Of a stretch of 64,000 bases of DNA, positions 21,913 through 31,693 are shown piece after piece. Numbering within the stretch: the stretch's first letter is position 1; each line of letters opens with the position of its first letter. The DNA is from Candidatus Endomicrobiellum mastotermitis. GTDB lineage: Bacteria > Elusimicrobiota > Endomicrobiia > Endomicrobiales > Endomicrobiaceae. Location of the stretch: positions 1-64,000 of the forward strand of contig JAISTT010000011.1 of NCBI GenBank assembly GCA_031272445.1, written 5' to 3'. The position numbers and the translations under genes are program-made. The notes under the pieces are model-generated. The model had not been told where the DNA came from and ran no database searches. It worked only from the letters and a program-made list of their open reading frames with translations.

Positions 21913-23184
21913 TTAATATCCTCCTTTATAATCCCATATTTTTCTTGTTCTTTCATCCTTAGAATATACATTAAATCCAATATCTCTTGAAGTTATATCA
22001 TACGAAAGAGTTGAAAGCTTCGTCTTATCACTTATGAGAGATGTATATATTCCAGCTCTTTGGTTATCATTAATAAGAACAAATCCAATTAAGTTGTCAT
22101 TAAAAATATTTAATTTGCGCAACTTATTTTTCACTGAACATATAAAATTATTACCTGACTTAGAGTTACTTATAATACCAGCTGAAATAAGTTGCAATCC
22201 AAAAAATGAAATTGAATTCATAGCTAAAGCTTTAGGAGCCTTTGTTTTTATCTTAGTCATGTTAAGACCTGCCACTTCTCCTTGACTTGAAGCATTGGAC
22301 CATAAAGCAAAAACTTTACTTTCATCTGAAAGCAAATCAGAAAACTCAACACAATCTCCTGCTGCGTAAATATCTTTAATTGAAGTTTGCATATATTCGT
22401 CTACAACTATCCCTTTTAAAGTCTTTATGCCAGCTTCTTTCGCAAGAGCTATATTAGGACGAACTCCAACGGCTATTATTAAAATATCACACTTAAGAGT
22501 TTCTCCATTCGAAAGACTAACTCCACTTACATTACTTCCACCTTGAACTTCACAAATACTTGTTTGAAGTTTAAAACTGATAAATCTTTGTTCTATATGC
22601 GCTTGTATAATATCAGCTTCCGATTTATCTAAAACTGACGCCATAACTCTGTCAGCTAAATCTATAACTGTTATGCTCGCAACTTGTCCAAATAAACCCT
22701 CTGCTGCTTTCAAACCTATAAGTCCTGCACCTGCAATAACAACTTTTGAATTTTTCGTTATTTTCTCTTTAAGTTTTATACTATCATTGTAAGTTAAAAA
22801 AGTAAAAACATTTTTTTGTCTATTAAAATTTAAATTTTTAATTGGCGGTATAAATGGATTGCTGCCTGTAGCAATAAGTAGTTTATCATAACCAATTTTC
22901 TCACCTAAATCCACAATAATTTCTTTCTTTATCGTATCTATTTTCTCAACTTTAGTGTTCAATAGTACTTCTATATTGCTGGATTTGTAAAAATTTTCAT
23001 CACGATAATAAATATTTTCAGGTTTTATTTTTCCGTTCAAATAATAAGAGATTAAAGGTCTTCCATAAGAATTAAATGTTTCAGATGAAATTATTTTTAT
23101 ACTACATGTTTTATCATTTGCTCTTATAGTAGCTGCCGCGTTTACTCCTGCAGCACTATTTCCTATTATTAAGTATCTCTTCAT
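21913..23184 (-). CDS. FAD/NAD(P)-dependent oxidoreductase (NADH-oxidase-like) of the split glutamate synthase locus
   Basis: YLIIGNSAAGVNAAATIR, VVIAGAGLIGLKAAEGL, IYAAGDCVEF. Confidence 0.88.
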   Translation of the reverse strand: MKRYLIIGNSAAGVNAAATIRANDKTCSIKIISSETFNSYGRPLISYYLNGKIKPENIYYRDENFYKSSNIEVLLNTKVEKIDTIKKEIIVDLGEKIGYDKLLIATGSNPFIPPIKNLNFNRQKNVFTFLTYNDSIKLKEKITKNSKVVIAGAGLIGLKAAEGLFGQVASITVIDLADRVMASVLDKSEADIIQAHIEQRFISFKLQTSICEVQGGSNVSGVSLSNGETLKCDILIIAVGVRPNIALAKEAGIKTLKGIVVDEYMQTSIKDIYAAGDCVEFSDLLSDESKVFALWSNASSQGEVAGLNMTKIKTKAPKALAMNSISFFGLQLISAGIISNSKSGNNFICSVKNKLRKLNIFNDNLIGFVLINDNQRAGIYTSLISDKTKLSTLSYDITSRDIGFNVYSKDERTRKIWDYKGGY

Positions 23185-23642
23185 TTTAATACCCTCGCTT
23201 CATCTTCACTAAGAAACTTTATAGCTGCATTAGGACAATTTTTAATACAAAAAGGCTCTCCAGAATCCACACATAAATCACATTTTGAAACAGTTTTACC
23301 ATCATCATTCTTTTTTATCGCACCAAAAGGACAAACCAAAACACACGATAAACAACCCACACATTTTTCTTTATTATTACGTACAACACCATTATCATCC
23401 TTGTACATTGCTCCTGATATACAAGCTTTTATACATTTAGGATTCTCACAATGACGACACTGTAACGCAAAATATGAAATAGTACTAGAACTTAAAATTT
23501 CTTCAACAACTATTGCAGAAGTTATACTTTCCCGCTTGTGAGTTTTCACTATATCCTTTGACCTTGAATGAGCTGTTCTACAGTAAATCTCACATAACCC
23601 ACATCCTAAGCACTTACTTTCGAACGCATAAATTTTTCTCAT
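23181..23642 (-). CDS. 4Fe-4S ferredoxin / electron-transfer subunit
   Basis: CLGCGLCEIYC, CRHCENPKCIKAC, CVGCLSCVLVCPFGA, CDLCVDSGEPFCIKNCP. Confidence 0.9.
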   Translation of the reverse strand: MRKIYAFESKCLGCGLCEIYCRTAHSRSKDIVKTHKRESITSAIVVEEILSSSTISYFALQCRHCENPKCIKACISGAMYKDDNGVVRNNKEKCVGCLSCVLVCPFGAIKKNDDGKTVSKCDLCVDSGEPFCIKNCPNAAIKFLSEDEARVLK

Positions 23643-23750
23643 ATTTTCCTCTTACTTTCATCATTGCTAGACACAAGATATTCTCCTACTTTTCCATCAT
23701 ATATAATATATTACTACTCATAACATCCTTATTTTTAAAATTAAATAGCT

Positions 23751-25256
23751 TTATTCTCCTGCATATTTTATGCCTAATATTTCCAATTCTTTTTCATTCA
23801 AATCTACACCTCTAAGCATAAGTCTATTGCCTCTCAGACTCTCAATAGCATTAATTCCCATCCCACCAAGTAGTTCCTGAATTTCATGATTCCATGCAGA
23901 AATTAAATTTACAAGCCTTTTATACATAACATCAGGATTAAGCCTTTTTACAAGCTCAGGATATTGTGTAGCTATTCCCCAATTACACTTACCAGTAGAA
24001 CACGAATGGCACATATGGCAACCTAAAGCTATAACAGCAGCTGACCCTATATAAACAGCATCTGCCCCTAAAGCAATAGCTTTCACTACATCGGAACTAT
24101 TCCTTATACTTCCAGCAACAATAAGAGAACAATAATTTCTTATTCCCTCTTCTCTCAATCTTTGATCTATTGCAGCTAAAGCTAGTTCAATAGGAATTCC
24201 AACATTATTTCTTATTCTAGTTGGAGCTGCTCCCGTTCCCCCACGAAAGCCATCAACTACAATAGCATCAGCTCCAGCTCTTACTATACCAGAAGCTATA
24301 GCGGCCGAATTATGAACTGCTGCAATTTTTACAAAAACAGGTTTTTTATAACCCGTAACTTCTTTCAATGAAAATATAAGTTGCCTTAAATCTTCTATAG
24401 AATAAATATCATGATGTGGAGCAGGAGAAATAGCATCAGAACCCACAGGTATCATTCTCGTCGCAGAAACATCTTCTCCTACTTTTTTACCAGGCAAATG
24501 TCCACCAATACCTGGCTTTGCACCTTGACCTATTTTAATTTCAATAGCAGCTCCAGTATTTAAATACTCTTTATGTACACCAAATCTCCCAGATGCTACC
24601 TGAACAATAGTATTTTTGCCATATTTATAAAACTCCCGATTCAAACCGCCTTCACCAGTATTATAAAATATACCAAGCTCTTCTGCTGCTCTAGCAAGAG
24701 ATTCGTGGGCGTTTCTTGAAATTGAACCATAACTCATTGCGGAAAACATTACAGGAATTTTTAACTCAATATTTGGAGGCATTTTTGTCAAAAGCTTACC
24801 ATCAGAGTCAAATTCAAGTTTTTCAGGTTTTCTACCTATCATAACCTTCGTTTCCATAGGTTCACGTAATGGATCTATAGAAGGATTCGTAACTTGACTT
24901 GCATTCAGTAAAATCCTATCCCAATAAATAGTAAAGGGTTCGGGATTACCCATACTTGAAAGCAAAACACCCCCTGTTTGAGATTGTTTATAAATCTCCT
25001 TTATCGCCTTGCCACACCAATTAGAATTTTCCCTAAACTCAAGAGGATGTCTCCTTATAATTAAAGCCTTCGTAGGACAAAGAGTAACACATCTATGACA
25101 GTTAACACATTTCGTATCATCGGCACAAACCACATTATCTTCCTCATCATAAGAATGCACTGTATTAGCACACTGATGCACACATACTTTACACTGAATA
25201 CATCTACTCTCTTCCCTTATTACTTCAAAATCAGGAGTATTGAAGTTTAAACTCAT
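23751..25256 (-). CDS. Glutamate synthase central/FMN domain with N-terminal ferredoxin domain (archaeal-type GltB)
   Basis: CIQCKVCVHQC, CVNCHRCVTLCP; GEGGLNREFYKYG, GQGAKPGIGGHLPGKKV, DGFRGGTGAAPT. Confidence 0.93.
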   Translation of the reverse strand: MSLNFNTPDFEVIREESRCIQCKVCVHQCANTVHSYDEEDNVVCADDTKCVNCHRCVTLCPTKALIIRRHPLEFRENSNWCGKAIKEIYKQSQTGGVLLSSMGNPEPFTIYWDRILLNASQVTNPSIDPLREPMETKVMIGRKPEKLEFDSDGKLLTKMPPNIELKIPVMFSAMSYGSISRNAHESLARAAEELGIFYNTGEGGLNREFYKYGKNTIVQVASGRFGVHKEYLNTGAAIEIKIGQGAKPGIGGHLPGKKVGEDVSATRMIPVGSDAISPAPHHDIYSIEDLRQLIFSLKEVTGYKKPVFVKIAAVHNSAAIASGIVRAGADAIVVDGFRGGTGAAPTRIRNNVGIPIELALAAIDQRLREEGIRNYCSLIVAGSIRNSSDVVKAIALGADAVYIGSAAVIALGCHMCHSCSTGKCNWGIATQYPELVKRLNPDVMYKRLVNLISAWNHEIQELLGGMGINAIESLRGNRLMLRGVDLNEKELEILGIKYAGE

Positions 25257-26353
25257 TCTTGTTCTCCTTCCATCAAAACAATAACTGCCTCTCCACTCTT
25301 AGGTGACCATACTTTTTCTGGGTTATCACATATTATTTTTATCGCACTTTCCTCACTTGCAACATAAGTTCTATTATTCTTTTCAGCAGCAACTAGAGAG
25401 CGAAGTTTAATCCTATCATTCAAAGCTATCATCCCCTTCTCAAAACCTAAAATTATTGAAAATGGCCCGTTAACTAAAGCACTAGCATAAACTGCTCTGA
25501 TGCTTTTCAACTCACTTCTAACTTCTTCACTCTTCTCTCTATCAATATCATCCCAAAACGGAGCAGAAACTACTCTTATAGCTTTCTCAATAGGCAAGTT
25601 ATGCTTTCTTACAAGCATATCAAATAAATATGTTATTACTTCTGTATCCGTCTTAAGTGTACACTTATATCCATACATTTCCACAAATCTTCTATTAGCA
25701 TCATAAGAAGATATTTCACCATTGTGTACAACAGACCAATTAAGTATTGTAAAAGGATGAGCTCCTCCCCACCAACCAGGTGTATTTGTAGGGAATCTCC
25801 CATGTGCAGTCCACATATGAGCTTCATAAGTATCAAGCATAAAAAACTCGCCTATATCTTCAGGATATCCAACACCCTTAAATGTACCCATGTTTTTCCC
25901 GCTAGAAAAAACGTACGCTCCTTTATAATCCGTATTTATTTTTATAACGCACCTTGACGTAAACTCAGATTCATCCATAAAATTTTCTTCTGACAGACAA
26001 ACATTTATACGCGGATGAACAAAATAACGCCATATCAAAGGTACGTTTATGATATTAGGTGTATACCTAGTAGGAATACTTTCAGCTTTCTCAATATCAA
26101 AATGTTTTTTAATATAATCTTCTGTCTGAGCTTTAATACTTAAATTTTCGTAAAATATATGAAGTGCGTAAAAATCTTTATAATTTGGATAAATACCGTA
26201 AGCAGCAAATCCTCCACCTAATCCATTCGAACGATCATGCATTAATGCAATAGACTTAATAATTTCTTTCCCATTAAATTTCTTGCCTTTTTTATCTATT
26301 ATACCACTTATGGCACATCCAGATGGTATTCTCAATTCACCTTCTCTTAACAT
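25253..26353 (-). CDS. Class II glutamine amidotransferase domain of glutamate synthase
   Basis: Internal CAISGIIDKKGKKFNG, HGRFPTNTPGWWGGAHPFTILNWSVVHNGEISSYDANRRF; overlaps the downstream GltB ORF by 4 bp. Confidence 0.9.
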   Translation of the reverse strand: MLREGELRIPSGCAISGIIDKKGKKFNGKEIIKSIALMHDRSNGLGGGFAAYGIYPNYKDFYALHIFYENLSIKAQTEDYIKKHFDIEKAESIPTRYTPNIINVPLIWRYFVHPRINVCLSEENFMDESEFTSRCVIKINTDYKGAYVFSSGKNMGTFKGVGYPEDIGEFFMLDTYEAHMWTAHGRFPTNTPGWWGGAHPFTILNWSVVHNGEISSYDANRRFVEMYGYKCTLKTDTEVITYLFDMLVRKHNLPIEKAIRVVSAPFWDDIDREKSEEVRSELKSIRAVYASALVNGPFSIILGFEKGMIALNDRIKLRSLVAAEKNNRTYVASEESAIKIICDNPEKVWSPKSGEAVIVLMEGEQE

Positions 26354-26616
26354 TTATAATTCCTCCATACAAACAAACTTATTCTTAATAAACTTAGGGG
26401 GCTTTTCATCTTACTTCTAGACCCTTTGTAATTTGCCACTATCTATTCTACCCTATCATCAAACTATAAATTGTAATATATGTAATACAAAAATAAGAAA
26501 TATCTAGAAAAAAAATACTGATAACATTTCTTTATTTCGACTCAACACGAACTAAAAAAAATACATATAATTTTTCATTAAAGTAACCATACTTACTACT
26601 AAATATAAATAAAAAT

Positions 26617-26702
26617 GGGTAGAGAGGGAATTGAACCCTCACGACTCCTTGCGAGTCTCAGGATTTTAAGTCCTGTGCGTCTGCCAATTCCGCCATCCAC
26701 CC
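26617..26702 (-). tRNA. tRNA-Leu (anticodon UAA)
   Basis: Minus strand GGGTGGATGGCGGAATTGGCAGACGCACAGGACTTAAAATCCTG...GGTTCAATTCCCTCTCTACCC; acceptor GGGTGGA/TCTACCC, loop CTTAAAA, long variable arm; no encoded CCA. Confidence 0.95.
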
Positions 26703-26748
26703 TAAGATACAATAAAAATAACAATTTAAACCCTTACATTGTACCTAT

Positions 26749-26777
26749 ATTATACCTTATTTTATGAAATCTTGCAA
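26749..26777 (-). promoter_or_regulatory. Promoter for tRNA-Leu
   Basis: Minus strand TTGCAA (26772-26777), 17-bp spacer, TATAAT (26749-26754). Confidence 0.6.
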
Positions 26778-26991
26778 TATGACTAAAAATAAGAAAATAA
26801 TAATTCCCTAAAATATGTTTAATGTTATAATATAAATGTGTTTTAAAAACTCACAATCATGTTAAAATATAAACCACATTTTATCCAATTAATAAAAAAT
26901 ATCTTGTACCTTATCTTTATTCCAATTTCTACCAATAAACTAAAACAATCTATAATCATAATCTCCTTTGATATAGCTACAGTTTTCTTAT

Positions 26992-27291
26992 TCACCTTTT
27001 TTCTATGTTTAATTTTGATTTTTCAACTTCCTCAGCATAATTGATTTGCAAATTTGAAATTGTTGAATTTAATACCTCTTTCTCCTTCTCTGTTAGATTA
27101 TTCATAGTTTTAACACGAAGCATAAGGAGCATATCAATTGTTATTTTTGCATTTTGTAAGTCTACATTTATTTTATTGAGAGCAGAGCTTGGCATTTTGC
27201 CAAGATAGCACCAAACTGAGGAAGCAAGCATTGTTATCAAATTTAAAAAACTTGCATCAATATTAAAAGTTTCTTTTTCTGTATTTAGCAT
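26992..27291 (-). CDS. DUF1844-family protein
   Basis: DASFLNLITMLASSVWCYLGKMP...NVDLQNAKITIDMLLMLRVKTMNNLTEKE. Confidence 0.85.
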   Translation of the reverse strand: MLNTEKETFNIDASFLNLITMLASSVWCYLGKMPSSALNKINVDLQNAKITIDMLLMLRVKTMNNLTEKEKEVLNSTISNLQINYAEEVEKSKLNIEKR

Positions 27292-27300
27292 TTTAAGTTC

Positions 27301-28785
27301 CTATATAAAAAATTTATCTATCGTAATATTTATTCTCCTAATAACTTCTTTTTTACCCATAACTTCCATCATATGAAATAAACTCGGTCCTTGTTTCCGT
27401 CCGGAAATCGCAACTCTTATAGGATGAAAAACCTGAGAAGTCTTAATATTCTTTTCAACAGCTAAATCTCTTGCATATTTTTCTAAAGATATAGCTGAAA
27501 AATCATAATGTTTGGAAAGTCTTATTGAGCTTTCAGTCAATACAATTTTTGCAATGTCTTTTAACTTCTCAGCAGTCAGCACTGTTTGTACTGCCTCTTC
27601 TTTATAATCTACATCTTTATTGAAAAAAAAGTCTACAAGAGATAAAATATCTTTTAATAATCTTATTTTATCTCGTTCCAAAAAAATAGCTTTTTTTAAC
27701 AACTCAGTGTCCCAATTCTCTATTAACTTAACATTGCCTGTATAATTTATCCAATCAACAAACAATTCATAAATCTCCTCAGGATCTTTAGAACGAATTT
27801 TCTCACCATTAAGCCATAGTAATTTCATAGGATCAAAAATTGACGGACTAGTTCCACATCTTTCGATAGCAAATTTACGCTTCATTTCTTCTATTGTAAA
27901 AACTTGCTGACTATTTTCTGTAGACCATCCAAGCAACGCTAAATAATTTATTAATGCCTCTTGTAAATAACCTTCTTTCCTATATTCTAAAACAGACATA
28001 TGACCATGTCTTTTCGAGAGTCTTGACCCATCAGAGCCTAAAATCATGGCTAAATGTGCAAATTCAGGCATTTTCCAATTTAAAGCATTGTAAATATGCA
28101 TTTGTTTAGGAGCGTTTGAAATATGATCATCACCTCTTAAAACATGAGTTATTTCCATAAGATAATCATCTACAACACATGCAAAATTATATGTAGGTAT
28201 GCCATTTGCCTTAATAATTACAAAATCATCAAGTAAAAAGTTATCAAACTTAACATCGCCTCTTATAATATCATTTAAAATAATAGTTCCAGTATTTGGC
28301 ATTTTAAATCTTATGACAGGTATTTTGCCTTCTTTCTTTTTTTGCTCTATTTGTTCAAGTGTAAGATACCTACACCTTCCATCGTACTTAGGAGGGATTC
28401 TATTAACATGTGCTTTTTTTCTCATAGTATCAACTTCTTCTGGTGTACAATAACAGTAGTATGCAAATTTTTTAGCAATAAGTTCGTCTGCATACTTTTG
28501 ATATATTCCTTTTTCTTTACGTTCCATCTGGTAATATGGAGAATATTTTAAATTTCCATCATTACCTGGACCTTCATCCCAATCAAGTTTAAGCCACTTC
28601 ATGGCATCTAAAATAACTTTAACATAAGTTCTAGTGGAACGAGCTTCATCTGTATCTTCAATCCTCAAAATAAACTTTCCATTTTTATTTTTAGCAAAAA
28701 GCCAATTAAATAAAGCTGTACGTACACCTCCAATATGTAAATCACCCGTAGGAGATGGTGCAAATCTTACTCTCACATTAGTCAT
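27301..28785 (-). CDS. gltX: Glutamyl-tRNA synthetase
   Basis: [24 protein letters not shown] (HIGH) and SKRHG (KMSKS-like). Confidence 0.96.
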   Translation of the reverse strand: MTNVRVRFAPSPTGDLHIGGVRTALFNWLFAKNKNGKFILRIEDTDEARSTRTYVKVILDAMKWLKLDWDEGPGNDGNLKYSPYYQMERKEKGIYQKYADELIAKKFAYYCYCTPEEVDTMRKKAHVNRIPPKYDGRCRYLTLEQIEQKKKEGKIPVIRFKMPNTGTIILNDIIRGDVKFDNFLLDDFVIIKANGIPTYNFACVVDDYLMEITHVLRGDDHISNAPKQMHIYNALNWKMPEFAHLAMILGSDGSRLSKRHGHMSVLEYRKEGYLQEALINYLALLGWSTENSQQVFTIEEMKRKFAIERCGTSPSIFDPMKLLWLNGEKIRSKDPEEIYELFVDWINYTGNVKLIENWDTELLKKAIFLERDKIRLLKDILSLVDFFFNKDVDYKEEAVQTVLTAEKLKDIAKIVLTESSIRLSKHYDFSAISLEKYARDLAVEKNIKTSQVFHPIRVAISGRKQGPSLFHMMEVMGKKEVIRRINITIDKFFI

Positions 28786-28942
28786 TAACTATTCCTTATT
28801 ATATACTCGGATATACTACTTTGGCCATAAATTCTCATAATAAAAGTCAACTCAAGAAAACATATAATAAATGCTATCAACAAAAAAAATAAAAACTTGA
28901 ACTAATTGTACAAATCCCTTCCTTATACTTTCACTTTATTTA

Positions 28943-29815
28943 CTAATAAATTATCTTATTTAATGAATACTCAATAATACCAGTAGCTCCCGACCTTTTT
29001 AGGGCAGGTATTATTTTTTTAACAGTTTTTTCTTCCAAAACAACCTCTAAAGCAACCCAATCCTTATCGCTCAGTTGTGATATTGTAGGTTTTTTAAGAG
29101 CTGGTAGAACAAACACAACTTGTTCTAGGAATTTAACAGGAACATTCATTTTTAGTCCTACCATTCCTTCAGAAGAAAGTGCCCCTTTCAAAAGTATCGC
29201 CATATTCTCTATTTTTTCTCTTTTCCATTTATCATCTAAAGTTCTAGCATTCGTAATAAATCTTGTAGTTGAAAGAAACATTTCATCTATCACTCTTAAT
29301 TTGTTAGCTCTCAAAGATGATCCAGTTTCAGTAAGTTCGACTATTGCATCAACAAACTTTCCTGCTTTTGCTTCTGTTGCCCCCCATGAGAACTCAATAT
29401 CTACTTTAATCTTCTTTTTTGCAAAATATTTTTTTGTATAATTTAAAAGTTCTGTTGCAACGCGTTTGCCTTGTAAATCCTCTATTGACTTAATTTTTGA
29501 ATCCTCAGGCACCGCCAAGACCCATCTCACTGGTCTAAATCCTGACTTTGCATAATTTAACTCACATATCTCCTTAACTTTGGCACCGCTTTCACATATC
29601 CAATCATAACCCGTAAGTCCAGCATCAAAAAAACCATTTTGAACATACATGGGCATTTCTTGTGAACGCATTAACATTATTTCTAGCTCGTCATCATCAG
29701 ATACTGGATAATACGACCTAGATGATATATCTATTTTTATACCTGCTCTTTTAAATAATTCAACTGTTGAAATTTGAAGACTCCCTTTTGGAAAACCTAA
29801 TTTTAATTTTTTCAT
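28943..29815 (-). CDS. hisG: ATP phosphoribosyltransferase, long form
   Basis: KLGFPKGSLQ, DAGLTGYDWI, DAIVELTETGSSLRAN; 290 aa with C-terminal regulatory domain. Confidence 0.95.
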   Translation of the reverse strand: MKKLKLGFPKGSLQISTVELFKRAGIKIDISSRSYYPVSDDDELEIMLMRSQEMPMYVQNGFFDAGLTGYDWICESGAKVKEICELNYAKSGFRPVRWVLAVPEDSKIKSIEDLQGKRVATELLNYTKKYFAKKKIKVDIEFSWGATEAKAGKFVDAIVELTETGSSLRANKLRVIDEMFLSTTRFITNARTLDDKWKREKIENMAILLKGALSSEGMVGLKMNVPVKFLEQVVFVLPALKKPTISQLSDKDWVALEVVLEEKTVKKIIPALKRSGATGIIEYSLNKIIY

Positions 29816-29835
29816 TAGACCTCTTATCTAATTAT

Positions 29836-30309
29836 CTAAGTTTTATTTTTAAAATTTTGTAACTTTGATTTCAAGTGAGTATATGAAAAACCATAATTTT
29901 TAAATAAAGGGATTTTAGATTTTACAAAACAAGATATAGTTTTATATATTCTACCACTCGACTTATCTAAAGTATAATTTTCACAGGTCATAACAGTCGG
30001 CATTATAATATTCATATATAATATAAGCCAAACACAAACATTTATTGCTAATCCACCAATTTTATCTAAGAAATCTATGCATAAAAAATTAACCAACCTT
30101 TTAATGAAATAACCTATTGCAACAATAAGCAAAACTGTTATTACAAAAGCTAAGTATAAATTTAATCCTTTTCTGCATGAATACTCGCTTGCAACAAAAA
30201 TCGCCAAAAATCCTGCAAGAATTGCAAAGAAAATCCTTGTAAAACCAATAGACCAACCCACTCGCGCTACTATAATTATGCTTAATAACAAAAAGACATC
30301 TATCAACAA
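29836..30309 (-). CDS. CvpA-family membrane protein
   Basis: 157 aa, about 4 TM, DVFLLLSIIIVARVGWSIGFTRIFFAILAGFLAIFVA. Confidence 0.7.
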   Translation of the reverse strand: MLIDVFLLLSIIIVARVGWSIGFTRIFFAILAGFLAIFVASEYSCRKGLNLYLAFVITVLLIVAIGYFIKRLVNFLCIDFLDKIGGLAINVCVWLILYMNIIMPTVMTCENYTLDKSSGRIYKTISCFVKSKIPLFKNYGFSYTHLKSKLQNFKNKT

Positions 30310-31544
30310 GATTCTACTGTCCGCATTACTATACCACTTGCAACCTTAGGATAGAAATATGTTGATTTCTGAGGCATCATTTCATTATTTAGACTAATAA
30401 CTTTTAAAGATTCAACAGGCGTTGGCGGGACTATAATTGCAATACTTCCAGTTTTTTGGGCAAGTAACACAGCCTCCTTATCATTTTTCACATAAGTAAA
30501 TTCTGAAGCGTCAACATTTGGTGTAAGTATACTGTGTAGAATACTTACTGCTAAATTTCTGTAAGCTCTACTATTACTTGGCATAGCTTTTTTAAGAAAC
30601 GAATCCTTTTTTATAGTTAAAACTCTGTATTTACTATTCTTAAAAATCATTATAGGTTGGATTTCTTTCTTAGAAAGTTTTTGAAAATCTTTTGATGAGT
30701 GTATATCAAAATACTTGTCAATGTTTGACTCAAGTCCTACAGGTTCTTCAATAACTCTATGAGTAGGCCAAATTGAAATGCCTGGATCTTCCATAGGACA
30801 GAAATACGTTAAAACATAATTATAATCTTTTTGTAAAGAGTAATTTTCATCTTTTTCCTTCCTTTCTTGACTATAATTCCAAGCAGTTTCATATCTATGA
30901 TGCCCATCTGCTATAAACATTTTTTTACATGATAAGTATTGCTCTATAGTTTTAATTATACATTCATCATTAACAATCCACAATTTATGAAAAGTCCCAT
31001 CCTTATCCTTCGCAATAGCTGAAGGTACTTTTCTGCATATCTTCTTGCAAATATTCTTAACTATAAAATTTTCATCTTCAAATAAGCAAAAAATAGGACT
31101 AATATTTGCCTTTGTTGCCCTTAAAAGCTCTAGTCTATCATCTTTAGGTTTTGCAAGCGTCTTCTCATGTGGTTTTATTAAACTTTTATCAGAATGAGGG
31201 TCACTAAGCTCCAGGGCCGCAAAAAAACCTCCTCTAGTCATTTTAATTCCATGATCATCAAAAACTTGCTCATAAAAATATAGTGCAGGCTTTTCATCAT
31301 GCACAAGTACACCTTCATCTTGCCACATCTTAAATAGGTCAGCAGCGTTTTCATACTTATTCTTTTCGCAAAAAGAATCAGAAAGTTCGATATTAACTAT
31401 ATTAAAAGGTGATAACTTCTTAAGTCTCTCCTTTTCATCAGAACTTATAACATCATAAGGTGGACATATAAAATTAGTAATATCATCTTTTGAAAACCTA
31501 ATAGCTTGAAATGCCTTTATTCCTGCCATAATTATTTCCCCCAT
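30303..31544 (-). CDS. DUF1015-family protein
   Basis: IKAFQAIRF...ICPPYDVISSDE, ALYFYEQVF, FIADGHHRYETAWNY. Confidence 0.85.
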   Translation of the reverse strand: MGEIIMAGIKAFQAIRFSKDDITNFICPPYDVISSDEKERLKKLSPFNIVNIELSDSFCEKNKYENAADLFKMWQDEGVLVHDEKPALYFYEQVFDDHGIKMTRGGFFAALELSDPHSDKSLIKPHEKTLAKPKDDRLELLRATKANISPIFCLFEDENFIVKNICKKICRKVPSAIAKDKDGTFHKLWIVNDECIIKTIEQYLSCKKMFIADGHHRYETAWNYSQERKEKDENYSLQKDYNYVLTYFCPMEDPGISIWPTHRVIEEPVGLESNIDKYFDIHSSKDFQKLSKKEIQPIMIFKNSKYRVLTIKKDSFLKKAMPSNSRAYRNLAVSILHSILTPNVDASEFTYVKNDKEAVLLAQKTGSIAIIVPPTPVESLKVISLNNEMMPQKSTYFYPKVASGIVMRTVESC

Positions 31545-31653
31545 AGTCTACGAATGATAAGCTAAATTTATAAATTCATACTATATTGACAAAATTTTAA
31601 TAATTAATTCATCAGTTACAATCAAAGTAAATTCTATAATAAATAACTCGATA

Positions 31654-31682
31654 TTGTCAAAAGACTTAAAATCTGATAAAAT
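31654..31682 (+). promoter_or_regulatory. Promoter abutting the M23 peptidase start codon
   Basis: TTGTCA (31654-31659), 17-bp spacer, TAAAAT (31677-31682); ATG at 31694. Confidence 0.5.
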
Positions 31683-31693
31683 GAGTCATTATT

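Noticed and set aside
25636-25836. 66-aa minus-strand ORF inside the amidotransferase gene
   Set aside because: Overlaps a strong CDS in another frame on the same strand; no supporting signal
26859-27044. 61-aa plus-strand ORF after tRNA-Leu
   Set aside because: Low-complexity AT-rich hydrophobic peptide, overlaps DUF1844, no clear SD
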